Shown: in pieces, positions 17,232 to 25,881 of the stretch
Numbering within the stretch: position 1 is the stretch's first letter
How the letters are laid out: each line of letters opens with the position of its first letter
Source: an uncultured Eubacterium sp.
GTDB lineage: Bacteria; Bacillota; Clostridia; Lachnospirales; Lachnospiraceae
DNA length: 64,000 nt
Direction: 5' to 3'
Assembly: GCA_948579355.1 (NCBI GenBank)
Contig: CAPAOV010000010.1
Location: 14,293-78,292, forward strand
Translations under genes and position numbers: made by a program
Notes under the pieces: generated by a model
Told to the model about the DNA's origin: nothing
The model's database searches: none
The model's input: the letters and a program-made list of their open reading frames with translations, nothing else

Positions 17232-19850
17232 TTAATTTTCTATCCATTCCTCCAATTCCTCCTGCATCCGCCCTATTTCCCTTTGCAAATCTGCGGCCGA
17301 GAGCAGACGGCAGCCGGCGCCGCGAATGATAATCTGCTCCATGCCGTCCGATGTCGCCACCGTAATCTGATACTTTTTACTATTTTCATGGGCAAATCTT
17401 TCAATATAACAGTCCGCCGTTTCCGCTTCTTTTGTATAAACGACATGAATATTGTGATAATCCATCACCTCTGTCTTGTGATTTTGTACGCGGTAAGCAT
17501 CAAACACTAAAATCACTTCACATTTCCGGTATCCCTGATAATTGCACAAAATGTCCATTAACTTGTCCCTTGCCGCCGCAATATCCGTCTTTGCCAGTTC
17601 ACGAAGTTCCTCCCATGCAAAAATGATATTGTAACCATCCACAAGTAAATATTTTGTATCCGGCACGCTTTTCTTCCGCGGCTTTGCCAGTCCCTCCGGT
17701 TTATCGGCTACGGAGCGCACCCGTTTGGCAGAAATCCCTTTATGAGAAACGGGCCCGCTCTTGCGGTTCGCATACATTGCCCGCTCTAAAATACCATCAA
17801 TCTCTTCCGTATCTATCCACTCTTCTTCACGTGACGTACTGCGCTCTGCCCTCTCTTGTTCCCCGTTGTCATCCGCTGAAGTTCTTCCCTTTCCCGTGTC
17901 AATATGCATATAGCTGCGCACTTCATTCCACGGAATGGTGATACCCGCTCCGTGAGAACAAAAGACCGATGATGACGGATTCTCTGTGTCACTCTCCGGC
18001 TCATACCGCATTCTCTGTATGACCTCATCAGCATTATGGCATGGACGATAACCTGAAAGTGAACAGGACAAATGCCCCTGCCCTTTTGTATAGGCGGCCA
18101 CTTCCCGCGGATATCCCCGCATGGTACTGACCGGAGCCTCTCCTGTCAAAATCGAAACACCTGCCGCTGACTGCTCCAGTGTAAACGACCCCGACAGCCT
18201 CTCCATATCACTCATCGCACGGCCCACATAAGATTCTGGCAGTTCAAGGCGATATTCATAATACGGCTCAAGAAGAACCGACTCCGTCTGCATTAATCCC
18301 TGTCGTACCGCACGGTATGTCGCCTGACGAAAATCTCCGCCCTCCGTATGCTTCAGATGCGCCCGCCCCGCAATAAGCGTAATAATTACATCGGTAAGCG
18401 CGGAACCGGTGAGAACTCCCTTGTGTTCCCTCTCTGACAAATGCGTAAAAATTAATCGCTGCCAGTTTCGGTCAAGCAAATCCTCGCTGCACTCCCCCCT
18501 AATCTGAATACCGCTTCCCGGCTCTCCCGGCTCCATCCACAAGTGGACTTCGGCGTAATGCCGCAGCGGTTCAAAATGTCCGACTCCCTCTGCCGGCCGG
18601 CTGATAGTCTCTTTGTAGACAATATTTCCCGTGCCAAAACATACCTGTACGCCAAATCGCTCCAAGATAAGATTCTGTAATATCTCGATTTGTACCTCAC
18701 CCATCACCTGCACTTGAATTTCCTGAAGTTTCTCATTCCATACCACGTGCAGCTCCGGCTGTTCCTCTTCCAGTTCACGCAATTTTGGCAGAAAAACTGC
18801 CGCATCACATCCCTCCGGCAATTCGACGCGATAGGTAAGCACCGGATTAAGCACCGCGCTTATTCCCTCCGTTTCACTGCCAAGCCCTTGCGCGGGATAG
18901 GTTTTCAAAAGTCCCGTCACCGCACAAATAGTTCCTGCTCCCGCCTCGGGTACACTCTCATAACGCTCCCCCGAATAAATGCGGATTTGATTTACCTTTT
19001 CTCTACATCCCTCTGCCACTTCCACTTCCATGCGGGGTCTCAATACCCCTCCCGTGACTTTGAGATACGTCAGCCGGTTCCCCGCCTCGTCTCTGGCAAT
19101 CTTAAACACCCTCGCAGCAAACTCTTTCTTATATTCTTTGGCTGTTGTTAATGTATCAAGCGCCTGCAGCAGCTTCTCGATTCCCTCGAGTTTTAAAGCC
19201 GAGCCCAAAAAACACGGAAACAGTTTCCCATCAGCAACAAGGGAGGGTATAGTATCCGCAGAGACATCCCCGTCCTCTATATATTTTTCTAACAATGCCT
19301 CGTCGCACAGGGCAATTTCTTCTTTGCACTCCTCTGTTTCCGGATTCATGCAATTTACAATATTGGTGGACAATCTCTCTTTTAACTGAAGCATAATAGA
19401 AGAAATGTCCGTTCCTTTCTGGTCCATCTTATTGACAAAAAGAAACGTCGGCACCTTGTACCGCCGCAGCAGACGCCACAGTGTCTGCGTATGAGCCTGA
19501 ACACCATCCGCAGCGCTGATGACAAGCACCGCATAATCAAGCACTTGCAGGGTGCGTTCCATCTCCGCTGAAAAATCAACATGCCCCGGCGTATCCAATA
19601 ACGTAATCTCCGTACCGCTAAATGAAAATACCGCCTGCTTGGAAAAAATAGTAATGCCTCGCTTCTTTTCTAACTCATAAGTATCTAAATAGGCGTCTCC
19701 CTTATCGACACGCCCAAGAGAACGGATTTTCCCCGCTGTATACAGAAGACTTTCGGATAATGTAGTTTTCCCCGCATCAACATGCGCTAAAAGTGCAATA
19801 CTAATCTTCTTTTCTTTATGTTGCGGCGTATTTTCTGATGCTTTGCCCAT
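17232..19850 (-). CDS. TetM/EF-G-like translation GTPase fused to a Rae1/YacP NYN ribonuclease
   Basis: An 872-residue two-part protein. Residues about 15-640 follow the ribosomal-protection/EF-G plan: G1 AHVDAGKTT, switch RGITI, G3 DTPGHVDF, G4 NKMD, then domains II-V (HAEVHLWMEPGEPGSG, later GYRPCHNADEVIQ). The domain IV tip, where Tet(M) has YSPVST to dislodge tetracycline, reads AHLKHTEGG (about residues 495-506), so resistance is unlikely. After a charged linker, residues about 728-872 match the YacP/Rae1 NYN nuclease: LLVDGYNIIFAW, VILVFDAY, KEAETADCYIE and VATSDGMEQ, retaining the acidic residues. Bacillus Rae1 cuts mRNA in the ribosomal A site. The fusion probably acts as a GTP-driven A-site mRNA nuclease (inference). 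The ATG at 19850 follows AAAGGGGC. Confidence 0.9.
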   Translation of the reverse strand: MGKASENTPQHKEKKISIALLAHVDAGKTTLSESLLYTAGKIRSLGRVDKGDAYLDTYELEKKRGITIFSKQAVFSFSGTEITLLDTPGHVDFSAEMERTLQVLDYAVLVISAADGVQAHTQTLWRLLRRYKVPTFLFVNKMDQKGTDISSIMLQLKERLSTNIVNCMNPETEECKEEIALCDEALLEKYIEDGDVSADTIPSLVADGKLFPCFLGSALKLEGIEKLLQALDTLTTAKEYKKEFAARVFKIARDEAGNRLTYLKVTGGVLRPRMEVEVAEGCREKVNQIRIYSGERYESVPEAGAGTICAVTGLLKTYPAQGLGSETEGISAVLNPVLTYRVELPEGCDAAVFLPKLRELEEEQPELHVVWNEKLQEIQVQVMGEVQIEILQNLILERFGVQVCFGTGNIVYKETISRPAEGVGHFEPLRHYAEVHLWMEPGEPGSGIQIRGECSEDLLDRNWQRLIFTHLSEREHKGVLTGSALTDVIITLIAGRAHLKHTEGGDFRQATYRAVRQGLMQTESVLLEPYYEYRLELPESYVGRAMSDMERLSGSFTLEQSAAGVSILTGEAPVSTMRGYPREVAAYTKGQGHLSCSLSGYRPCHNADEVIQRMRYEPESDTENPSSSVFCSHGAGITIPWNEVRSYMHIDTGKGRTSADDNGEQERAERSTSREEEWIDTEEIDGILERAMYANRKSGPVSHKGISAKRVRSVADKPEGLAKPRKKSVPDTKYLLVDGYNIIFAWEELRELAKTDIAAARDKLMDILCNYQGYRKCEVILVFDAYRVQNHKTEVMDYHNIHVVYTKEAETADCYIERFAHENSKKYQITVATSDGMEQIIIRGAGCRLLSAADLQREIGRMQEELEEWIEN

Positions 19851-19911
19851 CAAAAATGCCCCTTTCTATCGTCTATAATGAGACCATTATAGCATAGAAA
19901 GGGGCAGACTT

Positions 19912-20874
19912 CTATCGAAAATCTTTCACTTCTTTTCCATTCACATACACGGTGGCGACACGCTCCAAATCTATCGGCTCCGCAAAGCTGAACTGATTCC
20001 AGTGGGAAACCGTCCCGCCGTCCACATTTTCATTATATGTTGTCCATGCCGTCTGGTCTCGTCCCTCATCAAACAACACAGATTTTCTGCCATCTTTGTC
20101 CGCTGCTTCTACGGTTCGCACCGGAGTATTTTTCTCTCCCTCCTTACACTCGCTAACCATCATAATACCGAGTGAACTTATCCAAAGATTCGTATTGTTA
20201 TCAATAAAATATTTTTTTGCCTGCGATTCACTGTGGATTTTGAAGCTGTACGAATCATTCGTGACCTCATCGGTTATTTCCAAGCCCGTGCCGCCCTCCG
20301 ACAGTTCAAAGGACATGCATGCAAGCAGCGTCTTTCCTTTTTTTTGAGCCCGTCCGCTGACGCCGCCACCGCCTTTGGTAGAAAAGATAAAACGCCGTCT
20401 TCCCGGCTCTTCTTCCGGATTAATCTCTTCCCCGAAATCTAAAAACAGGGATATATCTTTATCGCACAAAATTTCTCCCCTGTCATTCTCAATCTCAAAG
20501 ACAGCGTAGCCGATTTTTGTCTCTTTCTCAAAAATGGATTCTTTCATCGTCACTTGATAATCGCCTATCTGCACCCGCTGTTCACCGATATCAACAAGTT
20601 CTGCCACATACTCTCCGCCTCTGCCGCCAAACATCATTTCCACAATCGTAGAGCCCGTAAAGGCAAATGCCGTCGTGTTTGAGAGGACAAAAAAGAAGAC
20701 GAAAACCGCCGCAACCTGCACAATCCGCTTACCATATGTCTGTTTTCTGGTCTTCTTGCACTTTGCCGCAATTTCATTTGCATTTCCCTCTTTCATGGCC
20801 AATAGCTTCTCTTCCAGTTTCTTGTTCACGGGAATCTTGTCCATTACATTCTGTATTTTCTTTTTATCATTCAT
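19912..20874 (-). CDS. DUF4179 anti-sigma-like membrane protein
   Basis: A 320-residue single-pass membrane protein. About 50 charged cytoplasmic residues (DKIPVNKKLEEKLLAM, KCKKTRKQTYGKR) are followed by one helix near 50-72 (VAAVFVFFFVLSNTTAFAF) and a large extracellular domain, the DUF4179 layout. These genes regularly follow ECF sigma factors and behave as anti-sigma or sensor partners (family knowledge). Here the ATG overlaps the sigma-factor stop by 8 bp, so the two are translated together. The cytoplasmic segment presumably holds the sigma factor until an envelope signal is sensed (inference). Confidence 0.85.
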   Translation of the reverse strand: MNDKKKIQNVMDKIPVNKKLEEKLLAMKEGNANEIAAKCKKTRKQTYGKRIVQVAAVFVFFFVLSNTTAFAFTGSTIVEMMFGGRGGEYVAELVDIGEQRVQIGDYQVTMKESIFEKETKIGYAVFEIENDRGEILCDKDISLFLDFGEEINPEEEPGRRRFIFSTKGGGGVSGRAQKKGKTLLACMSFELSEGGTGLEITDEVTNDSYSFKIHSESQAKKYFIDNNTNLWISSLGIMMVSECKEGEKNTPVRTVEAADKDGRKSVLFDEGRDQTAWTTYNENVDGGTVSHWNQFSFAEPIDLERVATVYVNGKEVKDFR

Positions 20875-21343
20875 ATTTCCACTCCCTCTCTAAAATATTT
20901 TTCAATTTTTCTCGTGCTCTTTGTAATCTTGTTTGAATTGTCGTCTCCCGCACACCGGTTATTTCACCTATTTCCCGTATTGAATATTCCTCATAATAGT
21001 AAAGCAATACGACAACACGGTATTTGTCAGGCAATTTGCGGATTGCCCCGAATAAATCTGCCTGCTCTTTCTGCTCCCAAGCCAAATCGTCCGGCATTTT
21101 TTCTCTTTTATGCCACCGGCTCTTCATCAAATCTCTAGCGTAGTTGACAGCTACCTGATATAACCAGTTTTTGACATGCTGCTGCGATTCAAACTTCTTA
21201 TCTGTCTCCAACAACCGCAAATATGCGACTTGCACGACATCTTCTGCATCTGATGAATTTTTGCAGTAACCATAAATGAAACGATATAACTTTTCATAAT
21301 ATGTGTGTACTAACAACTCATATTCATCCCGTACGTGATACAT
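20867..21343 (-). CDS. ECF-type RNA polymerase sigma factor
   Basis: A 158-residue sigma-70-family protein with only regions 2 and 4. Region 2 is about residues 8-75 (YRFIYGYCKNSSDAEDVVQVAYLRL), and region 4 about 100-150 holds the helix-turn-helix SIREIGEITGVRETTIQTRL. It directs polymerase to a small regulon, probably for envelope stress given its membrane partner encoded next. The start at 21343 follows GAAGGGAGTGGAGAA. It may autoregulate through the T-rich upstream region, but I could not assign the promoter with confidence. Confidence 0.93.
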   Translation of the reverse strand: MYHVRDEYELLVHTYYEKLYRFIYGYCKNSSDAEDVVQVAYLRLLETDKKFESQQHVKNWLYQVAVNYARDLMKSRWHKREKMPDDLAWEQKEQADLFGAIRKLPDKYRVVVLLYYYEEYSIREIGEITGVRETTIQTRLQRAREKLKNILEREWKYE

Positions 21344-21450
21344 TTCTCCACTCCCTTCATTTTGTATTCACTTATATTACGATAAAAGACGAAAAAAATC
21401 ACAAAAAATAGAGAAGTTTGTGAATTTTCTTTTTTACTTTTGCATTTCCT

Positions 21451-21487
21451 CAAAAACAAAAGGACGGGGGTTCATTCCTGCCGTCCT
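21451..21487 (-). terminator. Intrinsic terminator after the DUF6033 gene
   Basis: On the minus strand AGGACGG (21487-21481) pairs with CCGTCCT (21467-21461) around a 13-nt loop, followed by TTTTGTTTTT. It ends the transcript of the gene at 21559-22284. The stem core AGGACGG/CCGTCCT recurs in the hairpin at 33033-33075. Confidence 0.8.
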
Positions 21488-21558
21488 CTTATTATAATTG
21501 CTCTTTAACTGTCTGCATACATCGAATACACCGCATAACACACAAATCTAATAATTTT

Positions 21559-22284
21559 CTATATTGACACATCAATTTTGTTACTTTTATCTTCTTTCAC
21601 ATTGCTCCAGTCAATCTCATTTATCTTTTTGAGAAGGTCGTCCACAGAAGATGCCTGAATAGTGATTTTCTTTTTAGAAACGTTATTTTTTCTATTCGTA
21701 TCTTTCTTTGCCGTCTTCTTTTCCTCTGCACGCTTCTCTCTAACTTTTTCAATATGCTCTTTCTGCTTATCCATCGTCTTTTCTAATTCAGCAAATATGG
21801 ACATTGTACCATCTTTATTAAAGGAAATGCCTATTTTTGTTATCTCTCCTTTATCCGATGTATTTCCAAAAGCTGATTCAAAACCGAACTGCTGATTAAT
21901 CCGTTCCGACATACGGAGCGCGCCTTGCACACGTTCCATATACTCCTTTGCGTATTTTTCATCGGACGCCATCTTTTCAAGCTCTTCACTCGAAAACAAA
22001 ACAGAGACTTCTTTGGTGCAATGAGAAAGAACTTCTTTGGCATTGGCCCCCTTATCAAAATCAGCCACCACAAAATCCATATCGCTGTATGTTTTCCTCA
22101 AATTCTCCAAAAATGCCTGCGCCCTGTTGGAAAGCTGCGGCTGACGGGCACTATTTGTCTGAGCAGCCGTTTCAGATTCTTTCACAGTTTTACTTTTTAC
22201 CCTCTCTGCACTATTTTTCTGTTTCTGCTGAACTGTGTTATTATAGTATTGAGAAGCGGTATAATTGCCATCAATTACGTTCAT
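21559..22284 (-). CDS. DUF6033-like protein of unknown function
   Basis: A 241-residue soluble protein starting MNVIDGNYTASQYYNN, a style seen in DUF6033 proteins of Lachnospiraceae. Residues about 45-150 form a compact region (FLENLRKTYSDMDFVVADFD); residues about 165-225 are a highly charged helical segment rich in Lys and Glu, probably a coiled coil. There is no signal peptide or membrane helix. The ATG at 22284 has GGGAGG 8 nt upstream; a TTG two codons earlier is less likely. Function is unknown. It is flanked by a terminator and a gene remnant and appears monocistronic. Confidence 0.7.
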   Translation of the reverse strand: MNVIDGNYTASQYYNNTVQQKQKNSAERVKSKTVKESETAAQTNSARQPQLSNRAQAFLENLRKTYSDMDFVVADFDKGANAKEVLSHCTKEVSVLFSSEELEKMASDEKYAKEYMERVQGALRMSERINQQFGFESAFGNTSDKGEITKIGISFNKDGTMSIFAELEKTMDKQKEHIEKVREKRAEEKKTAKKDTNRKNNVSKKKITIQASSVDDLLKKINEIDWSNVKEDKSNKIDVSI

Positions 22285-22348
22285 AATCAAATCCTCCCTG
22301 AAAATTATTATGAAAAACCTTTATATTGTTATGCTTATAATATTCTTA

Positions 22349-22730
22349 CTACAAAACAAACAATTTGCCATTTCTATAAACAAACCTACCAAGCTCGTAT
22401 TCACTTGTTCCCCCTCTCTCGATTAATTGTCTTATGTGGTCATAAAAATCTGCCTGAGATTGATAGTTATGTTTCTTATATACTTCGTCCGGCAAACCGA
22501 AAATACTCCCATCCTCTGCTATGGATAAATCCTCAATCCTCGAACTTTCGCTAAAAACCATATTATGCTCTTTCACAAAAATCCAGCAGCCTTGCTACCA
22601 CCAACATTATCACTTATATATAATATCGTACCATTTCTATCATAAATAAAGTACGTTTGCACCAAGTACAATTTTTTTGCACCAAATATATCCGCAATGA
22701 AATTCTCTAACCCGCAGGACGTACGATATA
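22349..22730 (-). pseudogene. Remnant of an unrecognised gene, split by a one-base frameshift and lacking a 5' end
   Basis: A 75-codon open frame (22576 to 22349; ends GRFVYRNGKLFVL) begins at a GTG with no convincing ribosome binding site. Directly upstream, in another frame, lies protein-like sequence (GLENFIADIFGAKK, YFIYDRNGTILYISDN) ending in a TGA that overlaps the GTG. Restoring one base to the five-base homopolymer at 22577-22581 joins the two halves into one frame. No start codon exists upstream before the frame enters the fructosamine kinase gene. I do not recognise the family. Interpretation as a decayed gene is inference; an assembly error or an independent small gene remains possible. 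Confidence 0.45.
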
Positions 22731-23642
22731 CTAAATATATTTCCTCACAATCTTCCTCACGGATGGGAGGTAAGATGCGCCAAAAAGATTTAGATGATTT
22801 AGCAATTGATAGAGATTATACAAATCCCGTCGATTTTCATAACCGGACTGCATCGGGAATACCTCTTTATACGCCGCATAAAAGACAGCAGGGAAACCTC
22901 CAAAGAGTTCTGTCATGGCAAGGTCTGCCTCAGCATGGCCGACGTAAACTGCGGGGTCAATCAGCCATGCTTTTCCATTGTCTCCTGCGATGACATTTCC
23001 CGACCACAAATCACCGTGCAAAAGCGACGGATGCTCCGGCTCTACTAAATAGTCTTCCAAATGCTCCATCCATTTGCCAATATTTTTACGCTCCGATTCT
23101 GTAAAGTAATTCGCCGCATCAACAAACTGGGGTGTCAGACGACAGTCCCGAAAAAACGGAATCCACTTATCATGCGGCGTATTAACCTGCTTGCGTGCAC
23201 CGATGTAATTATCCTGAAAAAAACCGTAATTTCCTTTGGAAATCAGTTCTGCCGTGGGCACTTGGTGCATCACCGCCAACTGGCGCCCAAGTGTTTCCCA
23301 ATAATTCGCAACACGACTATCTCCCGTAATAAAATCCATTAACAAAAAAGCATAACCGCCCCTGCCCTCATCTACCCCGCTACAAAGAATGCGCGGTGTA
23401 CCGATGGCCTGTGTCCTGGCGATTGCCTGCAATCCTACGGCCTCGCACATAAAAAATGACACGTTTTCTCTAGCATTTGATTTCATAAAAAGACGTGTGC
23501 CATCCGACAATTTCAATCCATACGCATCATTTATGTCGCCGCCGCTAATTCGGGAAGTCTGTACAACCTTTTTGTCCGCGCCATACAATTCCGTAATTGC
23601 CTGTTCCAGCGAAGTGTAATGTGGCAGTGTGACTGATATCAT
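22731..23642 (-). CDS. Fructosamine/ketosamine-3-kinase family protein
   Basis: A 303-residue protein-kinase-fold enzyme of the fructosamine-kinase family (YniA type), which phosphorylates sugar-amine adducts so that they break down spontaneously. Seen: a glycine-containing N-terminal lobe (SRISGGDINDAYGLKL, FMKSNARE with the ATP-binding Lys), the catalytic LLHGDLWSGNV, and the metal-binding AWLIDPAVYVGHAEADLAMTELFGG. Length is typical. The ATG at 23642 follows ACAGGAGGACTC. A long hairpin separates it from the sulfhydrylase gene upstream, so it may depend on read-through or a weak promoter. Confidence 0.92.
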   Translation of the reverse strand: MISVTLPHYTSLEQAITELYGADKKVVQTSRISGGDINDAYGLKLSDGTRLFMKSNARENVSFFMCEAVGLQAIARTQAIGTPRILCSGVDEGRGGYAFLLMDFITGDSRVANYWETLGRQLAVMHQVPTAELISKGNYGFFQDNYIGARKQVNTPHDKWIPFFRDCRLTPQFVDAANYFTESERKNIGKWMEHLEDYLVEPEHPSLLHGDLWSGNVIAGDNGKAWLIDPAVYVGHAEADLAMTELFGGFPAVFYAAYKEVFPMQSGYENRRDLYNLYQLLNHLNLFGASYLPSVRKIVRKYI

Positions 23643-23666
23643 ATATGAGTCCTCCTGTTCTAAACC

Positions 23667-23705
23667 CTGATGGGGGTGTCAAAAGTCCTTTGACACCCCC
23701 ATCAG
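23667..23705. terminator. Strong 17-bp hairpin between the sulfhydrylase and fructosamine-kinase genes
   Basis: CTGATGGGGGTGTCAAA (23667-23683) and its exact complement (23689-23705) enclose a 5-nt loop. On the minus strand only GTTTAG follows, so the U-tract is short. The stem lies 30 nt after the sulfhydrylase stop and 25 nt before the kinase start. It probably terminates or attenuates the upstream transcript. Confidence 0.75.
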
Positions 23706-23736
23706 GAATTTTATACATCTAACATTTCACCGCAGT

Positions 23737-25023
23737 TTACTGAACAGCGTCTAACGCCTGTGCAATATCTGCAATTAAATCCTCTTTATCCTCCAGTCCG
23801 CAAGACATACGAATCAGTCCTGCCGGAATACCGGCTGCCTCCAACTGGGCATCGTCCATCTGGCGGTGTGTCGAGGTGGCAGGATTTAGACAACAGGTTC
23901 TCGCATCTGCCACATGTGTCTCGATAGCGGCCAGCTTGAGATTTTTCATAAACGCTTCCGCCGCCTTACGTCCTCCCTGCAGTTCAAAGGAAACTACGCC
24001 GCAGCCGCCCTGCGGCATATACTTCTTTGCCCGTTCATAATAAGGACTACTTTTCAGTCCCGGATAATTTACTTTCGTTACTTTCGGATGCGCTTCCAAA
24101 AATTCAGCAACCGCCAGTCCATTTTCCACATGACGGGGCATGCGCACATGCAGAGACTCTAAGCCGAGATTAAGAATGTATGCGTTCTGCGGTGACTGAA
24201 TGCAGCCGAGATCGCGCATGAGCTGAGCCGTACATTTGGTAATAAAAGCTCCTGCCTGCCCAAACTTTTCGGCATAGGTAATACCGTGATATGATTCATC
24301 CGGTGTACACAATCCCGGGAATTTATCCGCATGCGCCATCCAGTCAAAGTTTCCGGAATCTACGATGGCGCCGCCTACTGCTGCCCCGTGTCCGTCCATA
24401 TATTTTGTTGTCGAATGTATCACAATATCCGCTCCCCATTCAATCGGACGGCAGTTCACCGGCGTCGGGAAAGTATTGTCCACCATCAGAGGCACTCCAT
24501 GTGCATGAGCTGCTTTGGCAAACTTTTCAATATCCAGTACTGTCAGGGCCGGATTGGCAATTGTCTCACCAAAAACAACTTTTGTGTTTTCCTGAAAGGC
24601 ATCGTTTAATTCCTCTTCCGTACAATCCGGAGATACAAAAGTTACGTCTACCCCCATCTTCTTCATCGTCACCTCAATCAAATTGAAAGTGCCGCCATAA
24701 ATACTTGAAGACGAGACAATATGGCTTCCATTCTCGCATATGTTGAATAATGCAAAGAAATTGGCCGCCTGACCGGAAGAGGTCAGCATAGCTGCCGTAC
24801 CGCCCTCCAATTCGGCAATTTTGGCCGCCACAAAGTCATTTGTCGGGTTTTGCAGACGGGTATAGAAATACCCCTCGGCCTCCAAATCAAACAACGCCCC
24901 CATATCCTCACTCGTATCGTATTTAAACGTTGTCGACTGGATAATTGGGATTTGCCTTGGCTCGCCATTTCCCGGCGTATATCCTCCCTGTACACATTTT
25001 GTATTTATTTTGTAATCGCTCAT
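23737..25023 (-). CDS. metY: O-acetylhomoserine sulfhydrylase (PLP enzyme)
   Basis: A 428-residue Cys/Met-metabolism PLP enzyme, most likely O-acetylhomoserine aminocarboxypropyltransferase, which makes homocysteine from O-acetylhomoserine and sulfide. Seen: TRLQNPTNDFVAAKIAELEGG and SSGQAANFFALF near the cofactor phosphate site, and the PLP lysine in VIHSTTKYMDGHG. The O-acetylhomoserine group is favoured over cystathionine enzymes by length (about 430 rather than about 380) and by the insertion with WMAHADKFPGL. The ATG at 25023 follows AAAAAAGGAGGAAGCG; the earlier TTG is rejected. No SAM riboswitch or T-box fits in the short 5' region. Confidence 0.9.
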   Translation of the reverse strand: MSDYKINTKCVQGGYTPGNGEPRQIPIIQSTTFKYDTSEDMGALFDLEAEGYFYTRLQNPTNDFVAAKIAELEGGTAAMLTSSGQAANFFALFNICENGSHIVSSSSIYGGTFNLIEVTMKKMGVDVTFVSPDCTEEELNDAFQENTKVVFGETIANPALTVLDIEKFAKAAHAHGVPLMVDNTFPTPVNCRPIEWGADIVIHSTTKYMDGHGAAVGGAIVDSGNFDWMAHADKFPGLCTPDESYHGITYAEKFGQAGAFITKCTAQLMRDLGCIQSPQNAYILNLGLESLHVRMPRHVENGLAVAEFLEAHPKVTKVNYPGLKSSPYYERAKKYMPQGGCGVVSFELQGGRKAAEAFMKNLKLAAIETHVADARTCCLNPATSTHRQMDDAQLEAAGIPAGLIRMSCGLEDKEDLIADIAQALDAVQ

Positions 25024-25060
25024 CGCTTCCTCCTTTTTTGTTTTGCGAAGCTTCGTTGCC

Positions 25061-25090
25061 AAAAAGGGGCAACAAAAAAATGTGCCCCTT
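25061..25090 (-). terminator. Intrinsic terminator after pflBA
   Basis: On the minus strand AAGGGGCA (25090-25083) pairs with TGCCCCTT (25071-25064) around an 11-nt T-rich loop, followed by TTT. It sits 39 nt after the pflA stop and 40 nt before the sulfhydrylase start, isolating the two units. Confidence 0.85.
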
Positions 25091-25128
25091 ATCAGTCAGC
25101 TTTTTACTTTATTCACAAAGGAAATCGT

Positions 25129-25881
25129 CTACTTTACAATTCCAAGTATATCCTCTGCCTTTTTAACTTCGTCCTCCGTCGGTGTGCGGACACCCTCCAA
25201 CGGATAATCTACACCGAGATTTTCCCACTTAAACAATCCCAATGTGTGATAAGGCAGCACTTCTACCCGACTGACCGACTTCCATCCGTCTATTTTCTTA
25301 CGAAGCATACGAAGTCCCTCTTCATCGTCCGTAAGTCCCGGAACGAGAACATGACGAATCCACATCTCATTTCCGTGTGATGCGATATAATCTCCCATCG
25401 CCAATATATTGGCATTCGTATGTCCGGTCAGCTTCTTGTGCTTTTCTTCTTCCATTTCTTTTATATCAAGCATAAAAAGGTCTGTTACTTCTAAAAGTTT
25501 ATCAAACTTTTCTAAATATTCCGGCTCTTCTGTAAATGGATTGCCGCTTGTATCCATCGTCGTATGGATGCCCTTTTCCTTTGCCAGACGGAAAAACTCC
25601 GTAACAAAGTCAATCTGTAAAAGCGGCTCTCCTCCACTCACGGTAATACCGCCATTATTTCCCCAATAAGGCTTGTACCGCATCGCTTTCTTAAATGCTT
25701 CTTCGGGTGTAAATTCTCCTACTCCTACGCCGTTCCCAACATCCAGAGTCCAGGTCTCCGGATTATGGCAATACTGACATCTCATGTGACAGCCTTGCAA
25801 GAACAAAACGTAACGGACCCCCGGCCCGTCAACCAGGCCGAAGGTCTCAATAGAATGTATCTTACCTATTGTATTACTCAT
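25129..25881 (-). CDS. pflA: Pyruvate formate-lyase activating enzyme (radical SAM)
   Basis: A 250-residue radical-SAM activase that installs the glycyl radical on PflB. The [4Fe-4S] cluster motif C-x3-C-x2-C is at C31, C35 and C38 (GCHMRCQYCHN). The SAM-binding glycine-rich GGITVSGGEPLLQ and HTTMDTSGNPF follow as in PflA. The ATG shares one base with the pflB stop (TAATG), so the pair is translationally coupled. Confidence 0.96.
   Translation of the reverse strand: MSNTIGKIHSIETFGLVDGPGVRYVLFLQGCHMRCQYCHNPETWTLDVGNGVGVGEFTPEEAFKKAMRYKPYWGNNGGITVSGGEPLLQIDFVTEFFRLAKEKGIHTTMDTSGNPFTEEPEYLEKFDKLLEVTDLFMLDIKEMEEEKHKKLTGHTNANILAMGDYIASHGNEMWIRHVLVPGLTDDEEGLRMLRKKIDGWKSVSRVEVLPYHTLGLFKWENLGVDYPLEGVRTPTEDEVKKAEDILGIVK

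Noticed and set aside
17232..19850. Tetracycline resistance gene
   Set aside because: The GTPase resembles Tet(M)/Tet(O), but the YSPVST loop and C-terminal helix are missing and a nuclease domain is attached.
22697..22993. Plus-strand open frame of 98 codons over the fructosamine kinase end
   Set aside because: It is antisense to the conserved kinase C-terminus and has no family features.
25024..25128. SAM riboswitch or T-box before the sulfhydrylase gene
   Set aside because: The space is about 100 nt and is filled by the pfl terminator; no riboswitch core sequence is present.
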